Positions 50,359-60,391 are shown, counted from the stretch's first letter. The stretch is DNA of 64,000 nucleotides from JBDSSS01 sp963764195 (GCA_963764195.1 CAVXRG010000010.1:310001-374000), one strand, 5' to 3'. A program made the numbers and translations. Notes: generated by a model not told the origin, from the sequence alone.

Positions 50359-53300
50359 TCAGTTCCTACCAGTGGTGAAGGTCCACGTGGTGGCCTTCAT
50401 CCTCACCCCCGTGGGGCTTTGGATCCGTGCGGTCATGGTCACCCGGTAGCGCGTGTTGGCCCGCAGGTTCGCCGTCGGGTTGATGGTGACGACGTGCGTC
50501 TTCGCATTGAATGCCGTCACCGCCCGCACCGACCTTGCCGACGTCCCCGAGGCCGTCGTCAGGACGATGTTGCCCGGCGTCGTGACGCCGACCACCGCCT
50601 GGTTGAGCGTCACCGACAGGGTGGCCGCCCGTTTGACCGCGACAGCCGCCGGGGCGGGAGTCCGTGCCACGATCGCTGGTGCGATCGTCGTGAAGGTCCC
50701 ACTCTGGGGCACGAGCACACCACCAGCCGATGTCGTGATGCCTGACGTCAGCGACCAGGTGTAGGTCGTCCCCGCCAGCAGACTGGCCTTCGGCGTCAGG
50801 GTCGCCACGGTGCCCGAGCCGTTCAGCTGAACTGAGGCGCCCACGGTGCTCGCGCCCTGCTTCAGGGTGAACGAGTTCTTACCCAGGAGGACCTTGCTGG
50901 TGAAGGTCACCACGACCTTCGTCCTCCCAACAGGAACCCCCGTTGCGCCGGCGCTCGGCGAGACCGAGGTGACCGTCGGCGGGGCGGCGAGTGGCGCCGT
51001 CGTGAAGGTCCCGGTGGTCGGCGCAAGTGGCCCACCCGTCGCGCTGGCGACGTCACCGCTGAGCGACCAGGTGTAGACCGTTCCTGGCAGCATCGCCGTG
51101 GCGGGGGTCAGCGTTGCCGTGGTGACGTTGCGGCTCGTGGCGACTGAGACCGTTGCGGGCACCGGGGCGCCAGCCTGGCTCAGCGTGAAGGCTCCGGTCG
51201 GCACGGAGACCGTGCTGTCGAACGTGGCGACGATCGGAGTGGACCCCGACACGTTCTTGGCGCCGTCAGTCGGCGTCACCGTCACGGTGGGCCGCACCGG
51301 GGTGGTGACTGCCGCCGAGACCCCAGCGCCGGTGGAGGCGTTGTAGGCCGTCACGCGGTAGGAGTACTGGCCGCCTCCGGCCGTGACGTCGGTCCACGTC
51401 GTGACGTTGGCCAGGGCCGTTCCGACCGTGACGTAGGTGCCCGTCTTCTTCTTGGTGACCGGAGCCCGCTCGATCCGGTAGCCGATCTCGTTCTTGGGGC
51501 TGCCCCAGGTCGTCGGGTCGGTGAGTGACACCGGTGTCCCGTCGGTCCAGTTGAGCACCACCCCGTCCGCTGCCAGCGACAGCGTCAGCACCGGCTTGTC
51601 CGGCACCGTCCGCGGAACCTGGAGCGAGATCGGGCGCATCATGTCCATCTCCTCGTGGCTGAGGATGTGGCAGTGCCAGACGTACTCCCAGCCGAAGTTG
51701 GTCATCTTGTTGGTGATCGGGTCGATCGGGTTGCCGCCGCTGTCGGTGTTGTTGAAGCCGGCCTCGGACCCGTTGGCTCCGGTGGCCGATCCCTTGGCGC
51801 CGAGCGGCATCATCGGGTTCAGTGGACGGTTGCTGTCCGGGATGCCGAAGGGAATTCTCGGCACGATCGGGCGCACCGCGATGATGGTGTCCTCGAGGGG
51901 ACTCACCCTCACGGTGTCCTTCCAGCCCAGCTCGGTGGCTTCCGGCGGGAGGATGATGTTGTCCCACGTCACCCGGTTGAGCACCTGGACGTCATTGAGG
52001 TGGAAGTGCAGCGGGTGGGTGTCCACCCCGTTGTGGGTGATCTTCCAGATCTGCGTCCCGTCCGGTGCCGCGGCCGAGACCGGCGTCACCTTCAGCGGGT
52101 CGGTGGACTTCGTGCCGTCGAGGATCTCGGTGGCCGGGTTCACATAGGGGTAGAGGATGACGTTCTGCAGCAGTGGTGTCGCGCCCGGGGCCTCCAGCCC
52201 GAGGTTGCTGCTCATCCGCCCCCACTCATCGAAGTTCGCCGAGTTCATCTCGTCGTGGACCGCCTTGGGCTCGATCTTCACGCCCATCTTGGCGCCGGAG
52301 AGGGTGTCGAACTTGAAGGTGTCCCCTCCCTGCTCGGCAATCCGGGCGAAGCCGTCGCACTTGGTTGTCGCCGGCGCACCGGTGGCGTTGCAGGCGCCCG
52401 AGCCGGCGAAGCTCGTGCCGAGCGCGCCGTTGTAGGCGGCCTGGCCGACGATGATCGGGTTCTGGCTGGACTCGAACACTCCGGCGGGCTTGCCGGCGGC
52501 GTCGAGGTGGTGGGCGAAGGCGGCCATCAGCTTGCCCATCTGGTCAGCCGTGGTGTTGGGCCGGTCGAAGGCCAGGGCCGGGGCGGCGCTGGAGACCTTG
52601 ACCTGCATGACCGTCCGGGTGTCCGGACCGTAGCCCGGCAGGGTGCTCGGCGCGCCGGCCGGCCTCAGGTCCGGTCCACCCGCGTAGTAGTCGTAGGTCG
52701 AGATCCGGCCCGGGAACGCGGCCGGAGCGTCGTTGTAGAGGATGAGCGTCTTGCCCCGGTAGGCCGAGAAGTCGACCACCACGTCGGCCCGTTCGGCCGG
52801 CGCGAGGAGCAGGGAGTGCTGGTCGACGTTGCCCACGTCAAACCGGGTGGGGTCGGTGATCCAGGTGGTCTCGTGGGCCGGCACGACCGCCGGGGTCGGC
52901 AGGAAGCCGCCCTCGTTGCCGATCTGGATCCAGTCCGGGCCCTTCGGGCTCTTCGTGGTGTCCGGGGTCGGGGAGACGTTCGGGTCGGTCTGGGCGGCCT
53001 GGACCTCGCTGGCCTTGAGGGCCACCTCGGTGCCGGTGGCGGGGTCGGCGACGTACCAGGAGAGGTTCCAGACCCGGTCGTCCGAGCCGTTGAGGATGCG
53101 GAAGCGGTAGGTCTTCGGGTCCATCGTCGTGGTCGGGTATGCCGTGCCGTTGATGACGGGGGTGTCGTGGAAGGCCTCCATGCCCACCGAGTTGTTCGGC
53201 GTCGAGGGGACCAGGGCCGGCTCGCAGAAGTCCGCGGTGTCCGGGTCACAGGTGGGGTCGAAGTACGGGTTCGCCATCGGCGGGTACTTGGCGTCCTTGG

Positions 53301-55956
53301 CCGGCGGCCAGAACCACGGGCCGTAGAACCAACGGCCGAACGAGCTCATCCCGCTCGGGTCTCCGGGGTTCTGCGCAGGCATGTAGACGTGGGGCTGCCA
53401 GAGGTTGCCCTCACCGCCCCACTTCTTGGCGTCCCAGGTGGGGTCGAGCTGGGCCATCCGCTTCGCACTGGGCACGAAGGTCTTGTCCTGGATGGTCAGC
53501 GGGATGCCCATGCCGAGCCCGTCGAGCGCGCCGCCGGGAGCAGTCAGTGCCTTCTCGGCGTCGTCGGTGATCATGTAACCGGCTTCTTCACCGGCGTAGA
53601 CGTTGAGCCGGGTGATACCCCACGCGTGGTCGTGGTAGAACATCATCCGCGCGCTCTGCTGGTTGGTGTAGAAGAACGTCTCCGCGCCGGGACCCGGGTC
53701 GGGCATGTCGGGCACGTTGCTGACGCTGACGCCCTTGGGGTAGGCGGTGTTCTCGCCGACCGGGGTCGTCCACTGGTGCGGCGTTCCGTCGCTGATCCAC
53801 GGGGTGATGCCGCCGTGCAGGTGCAGGGTGGCGCGGTTCTCGGAGTAGCAGGTCGTCGGCTTGGGCGTCTCTCCGCACATCGGGTTGCGGACGCCGTCCA
53901 GCGGGCTCTTCTCGTCCGTGGCCATCTCCTTGGGGACACCGTTCTTGTCCAGGGACATCGCGTTCGGACCGGGCCCGGACCCCATCACGGTGGTGTCGAC
54001 GGGCAGGAACAGGTCGCCATCGACTCCGGTGGGCAGCAGGTTGCGGAACAGCACCCGCACCGGACGGTTCTTGGTGGCCTTGATCGTCGGGCCGAGGTAG
54101 TGCGGCTTGTCGACCGCGGTGTAACCGCCGGCGACGGGGGTGTCACCCTTGCTCGGGTCGAGGTTCGCGTTCCCGAGGGGGAGCTTCTTCCCCGGGACGA
54201 CACTCGTCGAGAGCTGCACGTAGCCGCGCGACAGGGTGGCGGGCAGGTCGCGGTGCATCTTCTCCCGGTACTGGACGACCGCGATCTCGTAGTAGTCGGT
54301 GCCGGGGTAGGTGGTGGTGTCGGGCTGCGCGACCGGGATGTACTGGCCGAGGTCGTTGGCGTTGGCCTCACCCTCGCCCGGCAGCGTGTCGACGAACTTC
54401 TTGAGACCGGGCGTGAGATAGCCGGCTCCGGGAGCCGTCACCGTGATGCCGGTCACCGAGCCCTTGACTGCGACTCGCGCGGTGGCGCTGGCGCCCTTGT
54501 CGGCAGTGCCCACGGTGTCGGCGATGGTGACGGTCGGGGCTGAGTCGTAACCTTGGCCGCCGTCGGTGATGTCGATGTTCGTGACGCCGATCGTCGCCGT
54601 GACCGTGGCGGCCGTGGTGGGGTCGTTCTTGCTGGCGTCGGTGATCGTCACGGTCGGGGCCGAGGTGTAACCGCTGCCCGCGTCGGCGATCGTCACGCCG
54701 GTGACGACGCCGTTGGCGTCCATCGTCGCGCTCGCGGTGGCCTGCGTGCCACCGGGCAGGTCGGGCTTGGTCAAGGTCACCAGCGGCTGGGCCTGGTAAC
54801 CCGCACCACCGTCGGTGAGCTTGAGGTCGTCGACCATCCCGCTTGCCACGACGTGTGCCTCGGAGCCGGCCGTCGGGTTGCCTCCGGTCAGCGTGACCGT
54901 CGGCGAGGTGAAGCCGAAGCCGGTCTCGTTGACGTCGACACCGGTGATGACACCGGTCGCGATGCTGGCGGTGGCCTTGGCGACCGCGGTCGGCGTGACG
55001 CCGGCGGTCGTGATCGTGACGGTGGGCGGCACGGCGTAGCCGGCTCCCGGGCTCGTCACGTCGATGCCGGAGATCGCGCCCGTCTTCGGGTCGACCGTGG
55101 CCGTGGCCTCGGCGCCGGTGCCGGGGTCGGAGATCGTCGGGGTGACGTCGGCGGAGAAGGAGTAGGTCCGGTCGTGGGAGAAGTTGGGGTACCCGGGGTC
55201 GCCGAGCGCGAAGGAGGCGCCCTGCGCCGGGGAGACGGCCGCGGCGAGGGTGGGGTCGGCGCTCGCGGGGGTGCTGAGGGTGTCACCGGCAGCACCGCCC
55301 GTGTCGACGGGCACGCCCTGGCCGTAGAAGCCGATGACGTCGCCCTTCTGCACCGCCACGGGCGGGACCGGGTAGGTCTCCACCTCACCGCCCGGGACCG
55401 TGGGGGTCGGCACGGTGAGCACGGGGCTGGTGTAGACGACCGTGTAGGAGCCGGCGGTCGTTCCGGGACGGAGCACGAGGGCGTTGAAGGCGCCTCCGGC
55501 CGAGGGGGTCGGGCTGGCACCCTTCGTGCCCTGGTTCCAGCTCTGGAAGTCCTTGAGCGTGCCAGCGGGCAGCGGCGCACGGTCGAGAACGACCATGACG
55601 GGACCGAGGTCCGGCTTCAGCGGCGCGTAGTCGGTGGCGTACCGCCGCTCGATGAGGGGGTTGCCGAAGGCAACGGGCGTCGGGGTGCCGACGCCGATCT
55701 CCACGAGCGCGTCCGCCAGCGTCTGGGGGCTGTTGGCCCAGTTGGGATACGGGCCGAAGTAGTGCGGCACGACGGATTCGTCCGTCGTGCTGGCCGGCGT
55801 GCGCGCTTCGGCGCCCGGCAGCGCGGCGAGGCCCCCCAGCCCCGATACCTGTGCGAAACCGCTGGCCCCGAGGACGAGCAGAGAGCTGACGACGATGGCG
55901 ATGGGTCGAGCCGAGGATCCATGGGGCCTACTGCGGCGCCCTGAGAACTGATACAT
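50359..55956 (-). CDS. Giant multicopper oxidase with Fn3/Ig-like repeats
   Basis: About 1865 residues from ATG 55956, three times a usual multicopper oxidase. After a signal sequence (residues 18-40) and an N-terminal domain, about 230 residues carry six copies of a G-x-GY-(S/T)-xP-(T)-VTI repeat. The oxidase follows: all four copper clusters are present (HLHGG near 712, MFYHDHAWG near 772, HPLHFH near 1313, WHCHILSHEEMDMM near 1430). Then a fibronectin III domain (1455-1545) and three Ig-like (Big_5-type) domains to the end. The large size and surface domains resemble Mn(II)-oxidising or other cell-surface MCOs; substrate is unknown. It is the second gene of the operon with CopCD. Confidence 0.9.
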   Translation of the reverse strand: MYQFSGRRSRPHGSSARPIAIVVSSLLVLGASGFAQVSGLGGLAALPGAEARTPASTTDESVVPHYFGPYPNWANSPQTLADALVEIGVGTPTPVAFGNPLIERRYATDYAPLKPDLGPVMVVLDRAPLPAGTLKDFQSWNQGTKGASPTPSAGGAFNALVLRPGTTAGSYTVVYTSPVLTVPTPTVPGGEVETYPVPPVAVQKGDVIGFYGQGVPVDTGGAAGDTLSTPASADPTLAAAVSPAQGASFALGDPGYPNFSHDRTYSFSADVTPTISDPGTGAEATATVDPKTGAISGIDVTSPGAGYAVPPTVTITTAGVTPTAVAKATASIATGVITGVDVNETGFGFTSPTVTLTGGNPTAGSEAHVVASGMVDDLKLTDGGAGYQAQPLVTLTKPDLPGGTQATASATMDANGVVTGVTIADAGSGYTSAPTVTITDASKNDPTTAATVTATIGVTNIDITDGGQGYDSAPTVTIADTVGTADKGASATARVAVKGSVTGITVTAPGAGYLTPGLKKFVDTLPGEGEANANDLGQYIPVAQPDTTTYPGTDYYEIAVVQYREKMHRDLPATLSRGYVQLSTSVVPGKKLPLGNANLDPSKGDTPVAGGYTAVDKPHYLGPTIKATKNRPVRVLFRNLLPTGVDGDLFLPVDTTVMGSGPGPNAMSLDKNGVPKEMATDEKSPLDGVRNPMCGETPKPTTCYSENRATLHLHGGITPWISDGTPHQWTTPVGENTAYPKGVSVSNVPDMPDPGPGAETFFYTNQQSARMMFYHDHAWGITRLNVYAGEEAGYMITDDAEKALTAPGGALDGLGMGIPLTIQDKTFVPSAKRMAQLDPTWDAKKWGGEGNLWQPHVYMPAQNPGDPSGMSSFGRWFYGPWFWPPAKDAKYPPMANPYFDPTCDPDTADFCEPALVPSTPNNSVGMEAFHDTPVINGTAYPTTTMDPKTYRFRILNGSDDRVWNLSWYVADPATGTEVALKASEVQAAQTDPNVSPTPDTTKSPKGPDWIQIGNEGGFLPTPAVVPAHETTWITDPTRFDVGNVDQHSLLLAPAERADVVVDFSAYRGKTLILYNDAPAAFPGRISTYDYYAGGPDLRPAGAPSTLPGYGPDTRTVMQVKVSSAAPALAFDRPNTTADQMGKLMAAFAHHLDAAGKPAGVFESSQNPIIVGQAAYNGALGTSFAGSGACNATGAPATTKCDGFARIAEQGGDTFKFDTLSGAKMGVKIEPKAVHDEMNSANFDEWGRMSSNLGLEAPGATPLLQNVILYPYVNPATEILDGTKSTDPLKVTPVSAAAPDGTQIWKITHNGVDTHPLHFHLNDVQVLNRVTWDNIILPPEATELGWKDTVRVSPLEDTIIAVRPIVPRIPFGIPDSNRPLNPMMPLGAKGSATGANGSEAGFNNTDSGGNPIDPITNKMTNFGWEYVWHCHILSHEEMDMMRPISLQVPRTVPDKPVLTLSLAADGVVLNWTDGTPVSLTDPTTWGSPKNEIGYRIERAPVTKKKTGTYVTVGTALANVTTWTDVTAGGGQYSYRVTAYNASTGAGVSAAVTTPVRPTVTVTPTDGAKNVSGSTPIVATFDSTVSVPTGAFTLSQAGAPVPATVSVATSRNVTTATLTPATAMLPGTVYTWSLSGDVASATGGPLAPTTGTFTTAPLAAPPTVTSVSPSAGATGVPVGRTKVVVTFTSKVLLGKNSFTLKQGASTVGASVQLNGSGTVATLTPKASLLAGTTYTWSLTSGITTSAGGVLVPQSGTFTTIAPAIVARTPAPAAVAVKRAATLSVTLNQAVVGVTTPGNIVLTTASGTSARSVRAVTAFNAKTHVVTINPTANLRANTRYRVTMTARIQSPTGVRMKATTWTFTTGRN

Positions 55957-56051
55957 AGCGGTCCCTTTGTGACCGGTGCCGCGTCGCCCCGTGCGAGCAG
56001 TCACCTGGGAGGAGACTGGGCTCGCTTTCTTAAAGGGATATTAAATTCTCC

Positions 56052-56067
56052 GTAAGGTGCGGGTAAG
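56052..56067 (-). promoter_or_regulatory. Direct repeat upstream of the MCO gene
   Basis: On the minus strand CTTAC occurs twice with an 11-base period (CTTACCCGCACCTTACGG), the spacing of OmpR/PhoB-type binding sites. A TAATAT lies 13 bases after the second copy and could be the -10 box. The adjacent response regulator is the obvious candidate to bind here. Confidence 0.4.
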
Positions 56068-56763
56068 TCAACCGTCTCCCAGTCGGTAGCCGAGGCCCCG
56101 CACCGTCTCCACGGCGCCCCGCCCCAGTTTCTGGCGCAGGTGGTAGACGTAGACCCCCACGAGGCCCTCGTCCGCTGCCTCGGTGAAGAGCTGGCCCATC
56201 AGCTCCGACTGGCCGAAGACCTGGCTCGGCCGTCTGGCGAGCACCTCGAGGAGGGCACACTCCCGCGTCGTCAACGTCACTGCGGTGCCATCGCTCCGAA
56301 CGACCTGACGACCACCGACGAGGAGGCGACCGAACGGGAGCGAGAGGTCCTGGGAGGTCTCCGTGTGCCGCCGCCGCAGCGCCCGGAGCCGGGCCAGCAG
56401 CTCACTGGTGTCGAACGGTTTGGTCAGGTAGTCCTCGGCGCCGGCGTCGAGGCCCTGGACCCGCTCCCGGGTGGAGGACAGCGCGGAGAGGATGAGCACC
56501 GGCGTGGTGACGCCGCGCTCCCTGATCCGCGCGAGCAGGTCCAGTCCCTCGATGGCCGGCAGCGTCCGGTCGAGCACCATCAGCGTGTACGAACGGGTGA
56601 GCGCCAGGTGCAGTCCACGCTGCCCGTCGAAGGCGGTGTCGACGGCATACCCCGCGCCCGTCAGCAGGCGAACGAGCACGGCCGAAAGGGGCCGGTCATC
56701 CTCGACGAGCAGCACCGACCCGGCATGGTCGGCCAGTATGGTCCCCAGATCGTCGATGTCCAC
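56068..56763 (-). CDS. OmpR/PhoB-family response regulator
   Basis: A 231-residue regulator: a receiver domain (VLLVEDDRPL, phospho-acceptor Asp65 in MVLDRTLP, signalling Lys in EDYLTKPFD) and a C-terminal winged-helix DNA-binding domain (VVRSDGTAVTLTTRECALLE, GVYVYHLRQKLGRGAVETVR, GLGYRLGDG). It begins the leftward operon that continues with the multicopper oxidase and CopCD, so it most likely activates copper-related genes. The start used is 56763. The partner kinase is divergent, 188 bases away. Confidence 0.93.
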   Translation of the reverse strand: MDIDDLGTILADHAGSVLLVEDDRPLSAVLVRLLTGAGYAVDTAFDGQRGLHLALTRSYTLMVLDRTLPAIEGLDLLARIRERGVTTPVLILSALSSTRERVQGLDAGAEDYLTKPFDTSELLARLRALRRRHTETSQDLSLPFGRLLVGGRQVVRSDGTAVTLTTRECALLEVLARRPSQVFGQSELMGQLFTEAADEGLVGVYVYHLRQKLGRGAVETVRGLGYRLGDG

Positions 56764-56951
56764 GAGCGCTCCTTCTTCCCCTGCGGCACCGATCCCACAC
56801 CGGTCGCCGTCCGGCGCAGTCCGAAGGGTAGAGGCCGCCCGGTCCTCGTGTCCGGCCCCTACCGAAACCCGCCACGAGGACCTGATCGCCGTTATCGTGA
56901 CCGCAGGATGACGCGGGAGTGGGCGTCGACCACGAGGTGGGGGGTGCCCTG

Positions 56952-58127
56952 ATGGCGCAGGATCCGGTGAACATGGCGGTCGGGATGTACCACCCGGAGG
57001 CGCGCGACCGATGGTCGCGGGACCGGTGGTCCCCCGGAACCGCGGCGGGGCCGAGCCCTCGCCTGCGCCGTGCCCTCGTCGGAGGCTGGCTGGCCTTCGC
57101 CGTCGTCAACCTCGTGCTGATGATGCTCTTCGCTGGCGGGGAGACGATCCCGTACCACCTCATCTGGGCCAGCTACGCACTCCTCTACGGCCTGCTCCCG
57201 CTGTCGCGGCGGGCCACGGTGTCCACCTTCGTCGCGGTGACGGTGCTCACGGCGCTGCCGCTCGTCCTGCACGCACAGATGGGCGCCATCGGCTGGGCCG
57301 AGTGCTCCGAGATCGTCCTCATGGGGGTCGTGGTCGGGCTGTTGATCTGGCACGTGAACCGGCACCGGGCCGCCCAGACCTGGATCGGTGACCTGCTCGA
57401 GGACGAACGGGTCCAGGCCGCCCACCGCGAGCTGACCGCTCGCTTCGGCTCGCACGAGGTCCGCACCCGGTTGACCGTGGCCCGCGCCCTCGTCGAGATG
57501 ATGCGACAGGACAGCCACGACCCTGCGGTGCACGCCGACGCAGCCCTCGTGATCGGCGAGCTCGACAAGGCCACCGCGACGGTGACCACCCTGCTGCACC
57601 TCGTGCGGGCCGACGCCGTCGGCGAGGCCGAGACCGTTGACCTCGACGGGGTCGTCCACGCCGTCGTCGGGCGCTGGTCCGCCGGGGTGGACCGGGTCTG
57701 GACCTCCTCGAGCGCCGTCGGCTCGGTCGTCACCGACCCCGAGCGGCTGGAAGCGGCACTGGACTGCCTCATCGAGAACGCCGTCCGCTTCACCGACCGG
57801 TCCGACTCCATCGGGGTCGAGGCCCTCGTGGACGGGGACGACCTCGTCATCTCCGTGTCCGACTCCGGCGCGGGGATCCCCGAGGCGGACCGGGAGCGGG
57901 TCTTCGGCGTCTTCGAGACCGGAAGCACCGCCGGTGAGCTCGGCGGAACCGGTCTGGGCCTCGCCCTCGTCAGCGCCCTCGTGGATGCCCGGGGCGGCAC
58001 CTTCGGGGTGACGAGCGAGGTCGGTCGGGGAAGCTGCTTCACCATGCGGGTCCCCGTGATCCGTCCGTCTGACGACGAGGTCCACGAGACGCGGGTCACC
58101 CCGACCCCGACGCTGCTGGAGGCATGA
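56952..58127 (+). CDS. Sensor histidine kinase, partner of the copper-module regulator
   Basis: A 391-residue kinase with four predicted transmembrane helices in the first 140 residues (GGWLAFAVVNLVLMMLFAGG, IVLMGVVVGLLIWHV). The DHp block reads SHEVRTRLTVARALVEMMRQ, with phospho-acceptor His168 and an unusual R for P (HEVRTRL). The ATP-binding domain has the N box (LIENAVRFTD), the G1 box DSGAGIPE and G2 GGTGLGLALV. The sensing part is almost wholly membrane-embedded with no large outside domain. ATG at 56952 is chosen; an earlier in-frame start at 56919 is possible. It converges on maoC with a two-base gap. Confidence 0.9.
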   Translation: MAQDPVNMAVGMYHPEARDRWSRDRWSPGTAAGPSPRLRRALVGGWLAFAVVNLVLMMLFAGGETIPYHLIWASYALLYGLLPLSRRATVSTFVAVTVLTALPLVLHAQMGAIGWAECSEIVLMGVVVGLLIWHVNRHRAAQTWIGDLLEDERVQAAHRELTARFGSHEVRTRLTVARALVEMMRQDSHDPAVHADAALVIGELDKATATVTTLLHLVRADAVGEAETVDLDGVVHAVVGRWSAGVDRVWTSSSAVGSVVTDPERLEAALDCLIENAVRFTDRSDSIGVEALVDGDDLVISVSDSGAGIPEADRERVFGVFETGSTAGELGGTGLGLALVSALVDARGGTFGVTSEVGRGSCFTMRVPVIRPSDDEVHETRVTPTPTLLEA

Positions 58128-58129
58128 CG

Positions 58130-59027
58130 CTAGCCGGTCGGCCCGTTCTCGACCACCGCGTGCTCGATCTCGCCGCCCCTGCTGGTCAACACCGACAGGG
58201 TCCCCCCGGAGGGCCCCGGCCCCGGCCCCGGCAGTCGTCCGGAGCTGCACCGTGGACGGCAGCGGGACGGGCTTGCGGAACCACACCGTGCTCGCCAGTT
58301 CCGCTGTCGGCAGGCTCGGCCCGAGAGCAGCGAGCGTCCTTGCGTAGGTGTCCATCCCGTGCGCGATCGCAGCCCGGAAACCGAGAATCCTTGCCGTGAG
58401 GGCGTGCACGTGGATCGGGTTCCAGTCGCCGGACACCGCTGCATACCGGCGTCCCTCTCCTGCCGACAGCCGCCAGCGCGGTCCGGGCGGCGCAGCGCGG
58501 ACCGCGTCGGTCGACGGGGCTGAGGACCGAGGCGCGTCCGAGTGATCGGCCCCTCGGGCGAGGTAGGTGCTGACCCCGCGCCAGGCCATGCCGGTCTCAC
58601 CGGCGACTCTGACCTCCGAGACGAGGTCGACCTGTCGGCCGCGGGGGTGGTCCCGCAGGTCCTGCGCCCACACCTTGACCTCGAGCTGCTGGCAGACCGT
58701 GAGCGGACGGCGCACGGTGATCCGGTTCTCGATGTGGACGGCACCGAGCAGGGGCAGCGGGAAGGCGGGGTCCGACATGACGAGCATCTGCAGGGGGAAG
58801 GCCACGAGATGCGGATACGTCGGTGGGAGAACGTTGCTCACGGTGAACCCACACAGCCGGGCATAAACCACGAGCGAGTCGACGTCGACGGTGACGCCCT
58901 CACGGACCTCGCAGACGTCGGGCAGACCCCCGCCACCACTGGCCCGGTGGAGCGCTGCGCGGGCATAGAGGCGCTTCAGGTCGGGTATGCCGCTGAGTGC
59001 GGCCTCCCTGGCCATCCCCCTCCTCAT
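58130..59027 (-). pseudogene. MaoC-like hydratase (HtdX type), frameshift near the 3' end
   Basis: The frame from 59027 gives about 270 residues of a double hot-dog hydratase: PTYPHLVAFPLQMLVMSDPA, GAVHIENRITVRRPLTVCQQ, and the catalytic SGDWNPIHVHALTARILGFR (D-x4-H) with AIAHGMDTYARTLAAL. It then loses its proper end: in frame it continues into the antisense of the kinase gene. Removing one G from a GGGGGG run near 58220 restores GTLSVLTSRGGEIEHAVVEN and a stop at 58130. The gene is otherwise intact, so a sequencing error is as likely as a mutation. Family members hydrate enoyl-thioesters. Order matches Rv0241c-Rv0242c-Rv0243. ATG at 59015 is an alternative start after AGGAGG. Confidence 0.78.
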
Positions 59028-60388
59028 GCGCCGAGCAGGCTCTGGCCGCAGACCCGTAGGACCTGTCCGGTCACGCCGCCCGAGCCGGGCTGGCAGAGCC
59101 ACGCGATCGCCTCGGCCACGTCGCGGGGTCGTCCCCCCTGCTGGAGGGAGTTCATCCGGCGCCCGATCTCTCTGGTGGCGAAGGGAACCCGATCTGTCAT
59201 CTCGGTCTCGATGAAGCCCGGCGCGACGGCGTTGACGGTGATGCCGCGTCCCCGCACCTCGGTCGCCAGCGCGTCGACGAGCCCGATGACACCGGCCTTG
59301 CTCGCGCCGTAGTTCGTCTGCCCGCGGTTGCCCGCGATCCCGGCGATCGACGAGACGCAGACGATGCGCCCGCCCTCCGTCATCGCGCCGTCGGCGAGGA
59401 TCGCCTCGTTCATCCGCAGCACGGAGCCGAGATTGACGTCGAGCACCGCGTCCCAGCGTGCCTCGTCCATGTTGACGAGGAGCTTGTCGCGGGTGATCCC
59501 CGCGTTGTGGACGACGACGTCGACCGAGCCGTGCCGGTCGATCGCGTGCGCGACGATCCGCTCCCCCGCGTCCTCGGCCGTGACGTCGAGCTGGAGGGCG
59601 GTGCCGCGCACCGCGTTGGCGACCCGGGCCAGGGCGTCCCCCGCGGCTGGCACGTCGACGCACACGACGGTGGCCCCGTCGCGCGCGAGCACGGTGGCGA
59701 TCTCGGCCCCGATGCCTCGGGCGGCCCCGGTCACGACGGCCACTCTCCCCGCGAGCGGTGTCACGGTCGGCATCTCGCCGGGTGCCGAGCCAGGCGTGTC
59801 GTCGACCCGGATCACCTGTCCGTCGACGTAGGCGGACCTCCCCGAGAGGAGGAACTCGACGGCTGCCCCGACCCCGTCGGACGAACCGGTCCGGGCCAGG
59901 ACGAGGTTGGCGGTGGAGCCGCCCCGCAGCTCCTTGCCGAGCGACCGGGTGAAGCCCTCGAGGGCACGGTGAGTGACCGCGGCCGTCACGGACTGCTGGG
60001 ACCGGGGATCGGTGCCGATCACGACGACCCGGGCGTTGCGCGAGAGCCGTTTGACTGCCGGAGCGAGCACGGTCCGCAGCGGGTCGAGATCCTCGAGATC
60101 GGCCGCATCGCTGAGGTCGAGGACGACGGCCCCCAGCCGCGAGCCGGCGGTGTCCGGGGCCGCGCCCCCGGAGGGCGGGACATCGGACACGTCATCGTCG
60201 ACCAGCTCGACTCCCCTGCCGTGCAACCTGCTTCGGAGTGTCACGAGGTGGTCACCGGTGCCGGCCAGGAGGACCGGTGCGTCCACGAGAGGCTGTCCCG
60301 GCCCGTACCTGCGCAGCGTCGTCGATTGCGGCACGCCGGCTCTCCTGGCCGCGGACGAGTGGAGCATGGTGTCGAGGATCCCCGGCAT
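59024..60388 (-). CDS. 3-oxoacyl-ACP reductase, FabG4 type
   Basis: A 454-residue short-chain dehydrogenase of the long FabG4 class. The N-terminal half is a degenerate Rossmann domain (ALEGFTRSLGKELRGG) and the C-terminal half an active one: VAVVTGAARGIGAEIATVLA, NAGITRD, Ser in VSSIAGIAG, YGASK (Tyr-x3-Lys) and the PGFIETEMTDRVPF block. The active-site Asn-Ser-Tyr-Lys set is complete. M. tuberculosis FabG4 (Rv0242c) has the same length and the same neighbours, where it acts on long-chain acyl-CoA. The stop overlaps the MaoC start by four bases and the thiolase stop is three bases away. Confidence 0.92.
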   Translation of the reverse strand: MPGILDTMLHSSAARRAGVPQSTTLRRYGPGQPLVDAPVLLAGTGDHLVTLRSRLHGRGVELVDDDVSDVPPSGGAAPDTAGSRLGAVVLDLSDAADLEDLDPLRTVLAPAVKRLSRNARVVVIGTDPRSQQSVTAAVTHRALEGFTRSLGKELRGGSTANLVLARTGSSDGVGAAVEFLLSGRSAYVDGQVIRVDDTPGSAPGEMPTVTPLAGRVAVVTGAARGIGAEIATVLARDGATVVCVDVPAAGDALARVANAVRGTALQLDVTAEDAGERIVAHAIDRHGSVDVVVHNAGITRDKLLVNMDEARWDAVLDVNLGSVLRMNEAILADGAMTEGGRIVCVSSIAGIAGNRGQTNYGASKAGVIGLVDALATEVRGRGITVNAVAPGFIETEMTDRVPFATREIGRRMNSLQQGGRPRDVAEAIAWLCQPGSGGVTGQVLRVCGQSLLGA

Positions 60389-60391
60389 CGC

